From assembly GCA_964628195.1 (NCBI GenBank), contig CAZVPF010000007.1, positions 43,967 through 107,966 on the forward strand: a DNA stretch of 64,000 nucleotides, written 5' to 3'. Within the stretch, counting starts at the first letter, position 1, and every line of letters starts with the position of its first letter. The stretch is from CAZVPF01 sp964628195. Its GTDB lineage: Bacteria; Planctomycetota; Phycisphaerae; Sedimentisphaerales; Anaerohalosphaeraceae. Positions 17,378 to 24,892 of this stretch are shown piece after piece. The position numbers and the translations under genes were made by a program. The notes under the pieces were generated by a model, which worked only from the letters and a program-made list of their open reading frames with translations, was not told the DNA's origin and ran no database searches.

Positions 17378-19309
17378 TCAGCATATATCTTCCACGTGCG
17401 GTTTTGAGTATTTGTGGGCCAGTTCGATTGCGGCCTGGGCTATTGATTCCGGGTCGACACCGATTTTGCATAGCTGATTGGCACGTGTGTCTGGCGGGAT
17501 AAAGGTATCCGGGGCGGCAAGGTTTACTATTTTATCGATCTTTGGGGCTTCGAGGTCGAGGTTTCGCGCTCTTTGCACAACGGCTTCGTTGAGGGCCGAA
17601 CCAAATCCGCAAGCTCGTGCATGGTCCTCGACAGTTATTATGTTTTTGTCCTCGAAAACAAGGTTGACTATCATCGGATCGAGCGGTTTGACAAACCGTG
17701 CATTTATAATATCAACTTCAAATCCCTGTGCGCTCAAAATGTCCGATGCTGTTAAAGCGTGCGAGAGCAGGGAACCAAGCGCGACTATTACGGTATCTGC
17801 GCCAGTGTTTTTGATCCAGACGGACTTGCCCAATTGGAAGGGCTGGTCGCAAGCCGGATGCAGCCGGTCGTTTTCGGGAATGACGTCACGCGGGTATCTA
17901 AGTGCAGCCGGTTTATTCCGGGAAGCGATAAAGTTTAGGGCAAGTGCCATTTCTTTCTGGTCGGCCGGTGCTATAAGATTCATATTTGGAAGCGGCCTTG
18001 TATATGCGATGTCGAACATTCCGTGGTGCGTCGGGCCGTCGTCGCCAACCGGGCCGCATCGGTCGATGCAAAGAGTAACCGGAAGGTCGGCAAGGGCAAC
18101 TTCCTGGAATATCTGGTCAAAGCTTCGCTGCAGGAACGTTGAATATATGCATACGAAAGGACGCAGGCCCTTTTTTGCGAGCCCTGCCGCGATATCAACC
18201 GCAGCGGACTCGGCTATGCCGACGTCGTAATACCTGTTAGGGAAATTTTCGCGGAACTTTATAAGTCCGGTTCCGTCCGGCATTGCAGCCGTTATTACTA
18301 CAACACGGTCGTCATTTTTGGCGAGCTCCACAATCGCGTCCGAAAAAGCATTAGTAAATTTTTTGCCTGCTGCCGGCATCGCCGCGGAGTCGCCGTTTAT
18401 TTTGAACGGGCCTGTCGAGTGGAATTTACAGGGGTTGTCGTCTGCGGGTGTAAAACCCTTGCCCTTTTTCGTGTAAACATGGAGGATAGCCGGCGTATTA
18501 AGATGCGAAAGGGCATTGAACAGTTCTATCAGCGTTGGAATATCATGGCCGTCCACCGGGCCGAAGTACGGTATGTTAAGGCTTTCAAACAGGCGGTTCG
18601 GTGTTATCGCCATACGCAGTGTCTTCTTGAAGCTCTCGAAAGCATGGTCCATTTTTTCACCGACAAGCGGAAGGTGAGTCAGGATGTTCTTTGTTGTCCT
18701 GCGTATGTCTTCGTATGTATGATTAAGCCTGACTTTTGACAGGAAGTTTGCGATGCCGCCCTGTGTGACGTCGATTGCCATTGAGTTGTCATTGAGGACA
18801 ATAAGCATCTGGCGCTTTACGAGATTGAGGTTGTTGAGCCCTTCGAAAGAGGCACCGTTTACTATGCTCGCGTCACCGACAAGTGCGACTATCTTTTCGG
18901 TGGTTTTGTTCTGCTGGGCGGCTAGCGCCATGCCTATTGCTGTTGGTATGGCTGTTCCGGCATGTCCGACCTTGAAGCGGTCGTATGGGCTTTCCTGGGG
19001 GTCGGGAAAGCCGGAAAGCCCGTCTTTTTTCCGCAGTTTATCGAAATTGTTCCTTCGGCAGGTAAGTATTTTGTGAGCATAGCACTGGTGCCCGACATCC
19101 CAGATAAGGTGGTCATGTGAAAAGTCGAACGCGCGGTGCATAGCGATGGTAAGTTCCACCACGCCGAGATTGGAAGCAAGGTGGCCGCCTGTTTTGGCAA
19201 CACTGCGGGTAATATATTCCCTTATCTCAACGGCGAGTTGATCAAGCTGCTGAACAGGGATGTTTCTCAGGTCGTCGGGGGAGTTAACACTGTCGATAAG
19301 TTTTGTCAT
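17378..19309 (-). CDS. dxs: 1-deoxy-D-xylulose-5-phosphate synthase (variant active-site motifs)
   Basis: Thiamine-diphosphate enzyme joining pyruvate and glyceraldehyde-3-phosphate in the first step of the MEP isoprenoid pathway. 643 residues, family length. It shows HLASNLGVVELTIAMH, WDVGHQCYAHKIL, the ThDP site GDASIVNGASFEGLNN with NDNSMAID, and DRCGPVGDDGPTHHG. Two motifs differ from the common consensus: GHSSTSIS reads GHAGTAIP, and AEQHAV around the catalytic glutamate reads AESAAV. The glutamate is kept. It lies in a cluster with ispA and an aldo/keto reductase, 7 bases after the latter, which supports an isoprenoid role. A paralogous transketolase-like function is possible but less likely. 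Confidence 0.85.
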   Translation of the reverse strand: MTKLIDSVNSPDDLRNIPVQQLDQLAVEIREYITRSVAKTGGHLASNLGVVELTIAMHRAFDFSHDHLIWDVGHQCYAHKILTCRRNNFDKLRKKDGLSGFPDPQESPYDRFKVGHAGTAIPTAIGMALAAQQNKTTEKIVALVGDASIVNGASFEGLNNLNLVKRQMLIVLNDNSMAIDVTQGGIANFLSKVRLNHTYEDIRRTTKNILTHLPLVGEKMDHAFESFKKTLRMAITPNRLFESLNIPYFGPVDGHDIPTLIELFNALSHLNTPAILHVYTKKGKGFTPADDNPCKFHSTGPFKINGDSAAMPAAGKKFTNAFSDAIVELAKNDDRVVVITAAMPDGTGLIKFRENFPNRYYDVGIAESAAVDIAAGLAKKGLRPFVCIYSTFLQRSFDQIFQEVALADLPVTLCIDRCGPVGDDGPTHHGMFDIAYTRPLPNMNLIAPADQKEMALALNFIASRNKPAALRYPRDVIPENDRLHPACDQPFQLGKSVWIKNTGADTVIVALGSLLSHALTASDILSAQGFEVDIINARFVKPLDPMIVNLVFEDKNIITVEDHARACGFGSALNEAVVQRARNLDLEAPKIDKIVNLAAPDTFIPPDTRANQLCKIGVDPESIAQAAIELAHKYSKPHVEDIC

Positions 19310-19316
19310 ATTCTTT

Positions 19317-20300
19317 CTACGTAAGCGGGAATAATGGGTTTAGTTTTTTTGCAATATCTTGTGCCGTCCTTTTATCGTCGGCGGACATAGGTTCATAACT
19401 TAAGCCAAGCTCCAGTGCCATGTTGAAAATAGCCTCTTCTCCGGGCGGCACCAGGGCCGTTACACCCGGCTGAGAAAGGGTGAAATCCATCGCAAGCTGC
19501 GCCAGTCCGGGGTTGTCTTCGGTGATCGGTTCGTACCAGCACTTAGTGTATTTGTCGCGTTTGGGGTCATTTTCAGGCCACTTTTGCAGTGCGAGCGACT
19601 TTAAGGCAAGAATGGCTGCATTGTTCTGCCTGGCCTTTTCAAGAACTTTCGGCCCGAAGCCGGACTTGTAGAATGTTGCAAAATTGACCGGGAACAGAAT
19701 CGAGTCGAAAGGGTATCTTTCAAGTGCCGTCAGCGCCGCTTCTTCCGAATGCGCGGAAAATCCGAGATACTTAACTATGCCCTTTTCCCTGGCCTTTATG
19801 AAAACTTCCATACAGCCGTTTTTTCCGAATCCGGTGTCGACGTCTTTGTCAACGTCTTTAATTGCGTGAAGCTGGTAGAGGTCGAAGTGGTCGGTGCGAA
19901 GATTCTTAAGCGACTGTGCCAGTTCTTTTTCAGCACCGGCTTTTTTACGCTTTGTGGTTTTACAGGCGAGAAAAACATCATCCCGGAAAGGCTCAAGCGC
20001 CGGGCCGAGCCGAAGCTCCGCATCACCATAGGTAGGTGCAACGTCGAAGTAGTTGATTCCCTTTTCAACTGCATTTGCGACTGCCTTGTCGGCGTGGGAT
20101 TGCTCGGCGTTCATAACGACAATGCCGCCAAAACCGACTATGGACAGGTACACATCTTTGTTTCCATACTGCCTTTTGGGCATTTTATTATTTTTCATTT
20201 TTAAACTTTCCGCTGAGATTTTCTGTTTGCCTGTGTAGAAGCCTGCAAGACCGGCAGCTGTTAGTGCGGATGATTTTTTCAAAAAATCGCGACGTTTCAT
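19317..20300 (-). CDS. Tat-exported aldo/keto reductase
   Basis: 327 residues. The N-terminus MKRRDFLKKSSALTAAGLAG is a twin-arginine signal, so the enzyme probably folds in the cytoplasm and is exported. The body is a TIM-barrel aldo/keto reductase: FDVAPTYGDAELRLGPALE contains the catalytic Asp and Tyr, VFLACKTTKRKKAGAE the Lys, and DLYQLHAIK the His. The NADPH site would be near the C-terminal LVPPGEEAIFNMALEL. Substrate unknown. It sits between ispA (17-base gap) and dxs (7-base gap) and seems to share their transcript, although no isoprenoid role for such an enzyme is established. Confidence 0.85.
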   Translation of the reverse strand: MKRRDFLKKSSALTAAGLAGFYTGKQKISAESLKMKNNKMPKRQYGNKDVYLSIVGFGGIVVMNAEQSHADKAVANAVEKGINYFDVAPTYGDAELRLGPALEPFRDDVFLACKTTKRKKAGAEKELAQSLKNLRTDHFDLYQLHAIKDVDKDVDTGFGKNGCMEVFIKAREKGIVKYLGFSAHSEEAALTALERYPFDSILFPVNFATFYKSGFGPKVLEKARQNNAAILALKSLALQKWPENDPKRDKYTKCWYEPITEDNPGLAQLAMDFTLSQPGVTALVPPGEEAIFNMALELGLSYEPMSADDKRTAQDIAKKLNPLFPLT

Positions 20301-20316
20301 AATTTTACCCCCTGTA

Positions 20317-21222
20317 TTATTTCGTTCTGTTTAATAAAGCCTGGGCAAGTTCACGGAGCGGCTGGGCGTTATCATCAAAGCCGCTTAACGCGTTTAATGC
20401 CTGTTCCGTTAGTTTTTCAGCGGTATGCTGCGAGCGTTCGACACCTATAAGCGACGGGTATGTAAGTTTTCCGGCGGCTTGGTCTTTTCCGGCGGTTTTT
20501 CCGAGTTGGTCGCTCGACGCTGAAATATCAAGCAAATCATCGGCGATCTGGAAGCCCAGCCCTATCGAAGTTCCGTAACGACTCAGTGCATCGATTATGG
20601 GCTGTTTTGCCTTTGCCGCCAGTCCACCCAGTGCTGCAGATGCAGTGAACATTTTCGCGGTTTTATTCATGTGTATATAATCAAGCAGTTTTAGGTTGTG
20701 GGTGCTTTTCTCTCCGACAAGGTCGGCCATCTGACCCGATACCATTCCTGCAGGTCCCGCTGCCGCAGCGAGAGTGCGGATCATTCGCACCGCAGTTGAC
20801 GGTTCGGATATGTCTTTGGCGAGTGTCTCGAATGCGAGTGTAAGAAGCGCATCTCCGGTAAGTATTGCCGTAGCGTTGTCGAAGGCCTTGTGGCAGGACG
20901 GCTTGCCGCGGCGCAGGTCGTCGTCATCCATGTCCGGGAGATCGTCGTGAATTAGCGAGTAGGTATGCACGATCTCCACACACGCTGCTGCGGTCAGGGC
21001 GTCGTCATTGTAATCGCCCCCCGCTGCCCTGCTCGACCAGAGCACCACCGCGGGGCGAACACGCTTGCCGGGTGTTTTGATGGTATAGCTCATTGCCTCG
21101 GTGAGGCGGTCCTGCACACTGTGCTGGCCATCAAGGATTTCCGAGAGCTTTTTGTTTACAAGCTGTGCGGTGTCTTTCAGTGCGGACTTGAAACTTGCTG
21201 TCTTCTCGCTAATTTCGGACAT
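20317..21222 (-). CDS. ispA: Short-chain polyprenyl (farnesyl/geranylgeranyl) diphosphate synthase
   Basis: 301 residues, class I trans-prenyltransferase. The first Asp-rich motif HDDLPDMDDDDLRRGKPSCH is of the IspA/GGPPS type and the second, GFQIADDLLDIS, is present. Lys and Arg of GKRVRP near the N-terminus bind isopentenyl diphosphate. It condenses IPP with allylic diphosphates to give C15 or C20 products. The chain length cannot be read with confidence. It heads the minus-strand cluster ispA, aldo/keto reductase, dxs. A second, longer-chain type synthase lies at 37523. Confidence 0.88.
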   Translation of the reverse strand: MSEISEKTASFKSALKDTAQLVNKKLSEILDGQHSVQDRLTEAMSYTIKTPGKRVRPAVVLWSSRAAGGDYNDDALTAAACVEIVHTYSLIHDDLPDMDDDDLRRGKPSCHKAFDNATAILTGDALLTLAFETLAKDISEPSTAVRMIRTLAAAAGPAGMVSGQMADLVGEKSTHNLKLLDYIHMNKTAKMFTASAALGGLAAKAKQPIIDALSRYGTSIGLGFQIADDLLDISASSDQLGKTAGKDQAAGKLTYPSLIGVERSQHTAEKLTEQALNALSGFDDNAQPLRELAQALLNRTK

Positions 21223-21251
21223 TTAAGTATCTCAATGTTTATTAAGTATTG

Positions 21252-21279
21252 TTGTCAATTCGCTAAAAATCATTATTAT
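21252..21279 (+). promoter_or_regulatory. Candidate promoter of miaA
   Basis: TTGTCA, 16 bases, TATTAT, about 48 bases before the miaA ATG. The same six bases plus one read TTGACA on the opposite strand, facing ispA, but no good -10 follows there. Confidence 0.4.
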
Positions 21280-21327
21280 AAAGGTTTTTAGTTAATAGTT
21301 CAGCAATAAATTGAAAAAAGAAAGTAT

Positions 21328-22275
21328 ATGACGACAATTGAAGGCGACAATTTGGATAAAGTATTAATACTTGGTGTGACTGCTTCGGGCAAAGGCCGTT
21401 TAGGTTTCGAGCTTGCAAAAAAGCTTGGCGGTGAGGTTATAAGTGCTGATTCTATGAAGGTTTACAGAAGAATGGATATAGGTACAGCCAAGCCCCCGCC
21501 GCAGCGGCAGCGGCAAGTGAGGCATCATTTAATAGATGTTGTCGAGCCGTGGGAGAGTTTCAGTGTGGACAGGTTTTTGCAGCTTAGCGAGCAGGCGATT
21601 TCAGATATTCGCGGCAGAAAAAAATGTGCTATCGCCGTCGGAGGGACCGCGATGTACATAAAGGCGATGCTTTACGGGATTTTTGAGGGGCCGGGCACAG
21701 ACGAGAAGCTTCGTGAGGAACTGCGAAGACAGGTGTGCGAGCAGGGCGGCCCTGCGGTGCTTCACAGGCGACTGGCCGAGGTAGACCCCCAGGCAGCAGG
21801 TCGAATACATCCCAACGACGAGAAACGGATAGTGCGGGCACTGGAGGTATATGAACTGACGGGCAGGCCTATAAGCAGTTTCCAGACCCAGTTTGAGGCG
21901 GAAAAGCCAAAGCCCGGCTGGCGGGTACTCGGACTGCGAAGGGAAAAGGCCGATGCGAGCAGCCGGATAAATCAGCGGGTAAAGAAAATGATCGAGCAGG
22001 GCCTGGTGGAAGAGGTTAATACCCTTTTGAAGGATGAAAGGGGTCTAAGCAAGCAGGCCGCACAGGCTATAGGTTACGCAGAGATAATCGAACATCTGCA
22101 GGGTCGGATGGAACTTGATAAGGCGGTAGAGAAGATAAAAATAAATACCCGCAGACTTGCCAAGGGACAGCGGACGTGGTTCAAGACGTTCAAGGAGGTG
22201 CAGTGGATCGATGTTGAACCCGACGAGAGCGTTGAAAGCGTCTTGGAAAAGGCCGTTGATTTGTGCACTGAGTAA
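21328..22275 (+). CDS. miaA: tRNA dimethylallyltransferase
   Basis: Transfers the dimethylallyl group of DMAPP to N6 of A37 in tRNAs reading UNN codons. 315 residues. It has the P-loop region GVTASGKGRLGFELAKKLGG, then ISADSMKVYRRMDIGTAKPP (with the general-base Asp of the family), AVGGTAMYIKAMLYG and the tRNA-binding QAIGYAEI, and ends with RRLAKGQRTWFK. The P-loop ends GKG where nearly all relatives have GKS or GKT, an oddity noted as a finding. The DMAPP substrate comes from the pathway encoded at 17378-21222. Confidence 0.93.
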   Translation: MTTIEGDNLDKVLILGVTASGKGRLGFELAKKLGGEVISADSMKVYRRMDIGTAKPPPQRQRQVRHHLIDVVEPWESFSVDRFLQLSEQAISDIRGRKKCAIAVGGTAMYIKAMLYGIFEGPGTDEKLREELRRQVCEQGGPAVLHRRLAEVDPQAAGRIHPNDEKRIVRALEVYELTGRPISSFQTQFEAEKPKPGWRVLGLRREKADASSRINQRVKKMIEQGLVEEVNTLLKDERGLSKQAAQAIGYAEIIEHLQGRMELDKAVEKIKINTRRLAKGQRTWFKTFKEVQWIDVEPDESVESVLEKAVDLCTE

Positions 22276-22282
22276 ATAAGAT

Positions 22283-22310
22283 TTGAAAATTTAAAATAAT
22301 CTGTTATTAT
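22283..22310 (+). promoter_or_regulatory. Candidate promoter of the restriction-modification pair
   Basis: TTGAAA, 16 bases, TATTAT, in the A+T-rich gap after miaA. Transcription would begin near 22317, just before the tandem repeat at 22321-22344. Confidence 0.4.
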
Positions 22311-22320
22311 ACGGTTAAGA

Positions 22321-22344
22321 TTGAAATTTATATTGAAATTTATA
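22321..22344 (+). repeat. Tandem 12-bp direct repeat (two exact copies)
   Basis: TTGAAATTTATA occurs twice head to tail with no spacer, 11 bases before the restriction endonuclease start and after the predicted transcription start. It could be a regulator-binding iteron or simple replication slippage in A+T-rich DNA. Confidence 0.7.
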
Positions 22345-22355
22345 ACGGCATATAA

Positions 22356-23012
22356 TTGAAAAAGTCAAAATTAACAATTAAACTACTGCTTAAAGAAGCA
22401 AAAAGATTTTCTGAACTTGAAAATAAACATAATGAACCATCTCTTTACGGTGTTACGGATGGCAAGGCAGTTGGAACTTATCTTGAACGTAAATTTCATA
22501 AATACCTTCGGATGAAATATGAGTTTTCTGAAGGCTCTTCGGCAAAGGGTATAGATTTTCCAGAATTAAATGTTGATATAAAAGTTACAAGCATTAAGCA
22601 ACCTCAGTCTTCATGCCCTTATCGTTCAGCACATCAAAAAATATACGGGTTAGGTTACTCACTTCTTGTTTTTGTTTATGATAAATTGGATGATAATAAA
22701 AAACGCACTTCAACCTTAAAAATATTACATTCAATTTTTATAGAAAAAGAAAGAACTGGTGATTATCAAACAAGCAGCGGTTTACTAAAGATAATTAACA
22801 ATAAAGGGAATATTGATGATATTTTAGCATTCTTTGAGGAAAGACTCTTGCCGGTTGATGAAATTTCGGCAAAGAAAATAGCTGAAGAAACCTTAAATAA
22901 GCCTCCTGGGTTAGGTTATCTTACAATTTCAAATGCTCTGCAATGGAGGCTTCAATACAGCAGGGTAATAAAGGAGGCAGGCAGGGTAAATGGGATATTT
23001 CGGGTAGTATGA
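22356..23012 (+). CDS. Type II restriction endonuclease
   Basis: 218 residues. The stretch SSAKGIDFPELNVDIKVTSI is a good PD-(D/E)xK-type nuclease core (acidic Asp then D-I-K) and is followed by a conserved-looking QPQSSCP segment. I recognise this as a restriction endonuclease family commonly paired with an N6-adenine methyltransferase, which follows here with a 4-base ATGA overlap. The site recognised is unknown. The frame has a stop just before codon 1, so the start is the TTG at 22356 or a later one; no ribosome site is visible and the next ATG is about 50 codons in. Strong A+T bias against its neighbours points to horizontal transfer. Confidence 0.75.
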   Translation: MKKSKLTIKLLLKEAKRFSELENKHNEPSLYGVTDGKAVGTYLERKFHKYLRMKYEFSEGSSAKGIDFPELNVDIKVTSIKQPQSSCPYRSAHQKIYGLGYSLLVFVYDKLDDNKKRTSTLKILHSIFIEKERTGDYQTSSGLLKIINNKGNIDDILAFFEERLLPVDEISAKKIAEETLNKPPGLGYLTISNALQWRLQYSRVIKEAGRVNGIFRVV

Positions 23013-24481
23013 TGAAAATAAACAAAAAAGAATTTGGTGATTTTCAAACTCCTTACAGTTTAGCGTTTGAAGTTTCAGGTTTTGTTCAAAGCATATTTCC
23101 ATCACCTGCATCTATTGTTGAGCCAAATTGTGGAAAGGGGAGTTTTTTAAAGGCTGCTTTGGAAACGTGGGGGCTTGCCCCTGTATACTTCGGATTTGAT
23201 ATTAATTCCGAGTATATAAAGTTATTAAAAGATGAAATAACCTATGAAGAGTTTCATTTTGAAAAATTAAACTTTTTTAAAAAAAATTGGAGGGTTTTTT
23301 TTCAATCAATCCCAGGCAAAGTTCTTGTAATAGGAAATCCTCCATGGGTAACAAATTCAAGCCTTTCCTCTGTTAATAGTGAGAATTTGCCTCGAAAAAG
23401 TAATTTTCAAAAACTTAAGGGCTGGGATTCAAAAACTGGCAAAGCTAATTTTGATATAGCCGAGTGGATTATTATAACACTGATTGAAGCACTGCAAAAT
23501 AAGGATGCCTATATTTCCATGCTTTGTAAAACTGCAACAGCAAGGAAGGTGCTAAAATACTTCTGGATGAAGGATTTTAGTTTATCCGAAACCTCGATAC
23601 ATACAATTGATGCCGCTAAGCATTTTGGGGTAGCTGTTGACGCATGTTTGCTTGTCACAAAAACCAGCAAATGTGTAGTCGAAAAAACCGCAAAAATTTA
23701 CTCTTCAATAGACTATAAAAACTTCAAAAAAAGTTTTGGAATATTTAAGAATGAACTAATTTCGGATATTGAAAAGTTTAGAAAATTCGATTATTTGAAT
23801 TCAAATATAAAATACGGATGGCGCTCTGGTCTTAAGCATGATGCTGCTAAGGTTATGGAATTAAAGCATACAGGTTCAGGTTATTTTAATGGGTTCAATG
23901 AAAAATGTGACATTGAAGAAGATTATTTGTATCCTTTGCTGAAGTCTTCTGATATCGGCAATGGGAGATGTAAGCCGAGAAAACATGTTATTGTGCCACA
24001 GCATAGGACCACCGATGACACGTATAAAATTCAATCAGAAGCCCCAAAGACTTGGGAATATCTAAAAAGATATATGAATATCTTAGACAATAGAAAAAGC
24101 ATTATCTATAAGAATAGACCACGCTTTTCTATTTTTGGGATTGGTGATTATAGCTTTGCTCCCTGGAAAGTTGCAGTGTCAGGGCTTTACAAGAAGCCAA
24201 AATTTGTGGTTGTAGGGCCGGAATATTTAAAGCCTGTTATGTTAGATGACACTTGTTACTTTCTTCCTGTTGCAAAAAGAGAAACTGCCGAAGTAATATG
24301 TGAATTATTAAACTCATATGAGTGCATTTCTTTTCTTGAGTCACTTGTTTTTTTTGATTCTAAAAGGCCTGTTAATATTGATATTCTTAACAGGATAAAT
24401 ATTGATAGGCTAGCAAAAATCAATAATCATTTACTAAATATGGAAGATATTGCTTTTAATGACAAAGTTATGCTTTTCTAA
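23009..24481 (+). CDS. Type II N6-adenine DNA methyltransferase (gamma-like, TaqI-type layout)
   Basis: About 490 residues. In order: FGDFQTPYSLAFEV (motif X-like), VEPNCGKGSFLKAAL (motif I, SAM binding), VIGNPPWV (motif IV catalytic NPPW), then a C-terminal target-recognition half containing a specificity-domain-like segment (YLYPLLKSSDI and on). This order is that of gamma-class amino-methyltransferases such as M.TaqI. It would protect host DNA from the nuclease encoded just upstream. The start ATG overlaps the nuclease stop (ATGA); a second ATG follows at once, and a longer in-frame reading from 22943 is less likely. A+T-rich like its partner. Confidence 0.85.
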   Translation: MMKINKKEFGDFQTPYSLAFEVSGFVQSIFPSPASIVEPNCGKGSFLKAALETWGLAPVYFGFDINSEYIKLLKDEITYEEFHFEKLNFFKKNWRVFFQSIPGKVLVIGNPPWVTNSSLSSVNSENLPRKSNFQKLKGWDSKTGKANFDIAEWIIITLIEALQNKDAYISMLCKTATARKVLKYFWMKDFSLSETSIHTIDAAKHFGVAVDACLLVTKTSKCVVEKTAKIYSSIDYKNFKKSFGIFKNELISDIEKFRKFDYLNSNIKYGWRSGLKHDAAKVMELKHTGSGYFNGFNEKCDIEEDYLYPLLKSSDIGNGRCKPRKHVIVPQHRTTDDTYKIQSEAPKTWEYLKRYMNILDNRKSIIYKNRPRFSIFGIGDYSFAPWKVAVSGLYKKPKFVVVGPEYLKPVMLDDTCYFLPVAKRETAEVICELLNSYECISFLESLVFFDSKRPVNIDILNRINIDRLAKINNHLLNMEDIAFNDKVMLF

Positions 24482-24491
24482 GGAATTAGTT

Positions 24492-24875
24492 ATGAAAGAC
24501 GCGAGATTTGCTATTGCTGCAGTTGTAGTTCTGTCGGGATTTTTCGTCGGCTGCACATCGGTTAAGAAAGTGGGCGAGTCGACCGTGTCGTTCGTTCGAG
24601 GCGACCTGAACATCGACGAGACGAATTTTTCGATAGGCAAGGTTTACTCGGCGACGCTCAAGGCCTTTGAGGAACTTGAAATCACGGTGCTGGAGAAGGA
24701 AAAAGGTGAGCTCAAGTCTTATGTAAGCGGCCGGGACCAGAGTGACGACAAGATACAGGTCTGGATGTGGCGGCTGGAGACCGACAAGACCAAGCTTAAG
24801 ATTCGTATCGGTTTGTTCGGTGACGAGACACGGAGCTGGGCGATATACGACCAGATACAGAGCAACTTGAAATAA
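24492..24875 (+). CDS. Small lipoprotein, DUF3568-like
   Basis: 127 residues from the ATG at 24492, which has AAGGAA just upstream. A lipoprotein signal peptide ends with FFVGC, so Cys is predicted to be lipidated and the protein anchored in a membrane facing the periplasm. The mature part resembles the DUF3568 fold: a Lys/Asp-rich alpha-beta domain with FSIGKVYSATLKAFEEL and a final TRSWAIYDQIQSNL. Function unknown. Base composition returns sharply to that of the host here, so the right edge of the restriction-modification island lies at the ribosome site of this gene. It is followed 17 bases later by the UbiA gene. Confidence 0.75.
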   Translation: MKDARFAIAAVVVLSGFFVGCTSVKKVGESTVSFVRGDLNIDETNFSIGKVYSATLKAFEELEITVLEKEKGELKSYVSGRDQSDDKIQVWMWRLETDKTKLKIRIGLFGDETRSWAIYDQIQSNLK

Positions 24876-24892
24876 GCAAGCGGGCCCACAGC

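Noticed and set aside
22351..22356. TATAAT next to the endonuclease start
   Set aside because: It overlaps the TTG start, so a transcript from it would lack the first codon, and no -35 lies at a suitable distance.
22943..23008. Upstream start of the DNA methyltransferase
   Set aside because: It reads through the end of the nuclease gene; the ATG at 23009 with the ATGA overlap gives the expected N-terminus.
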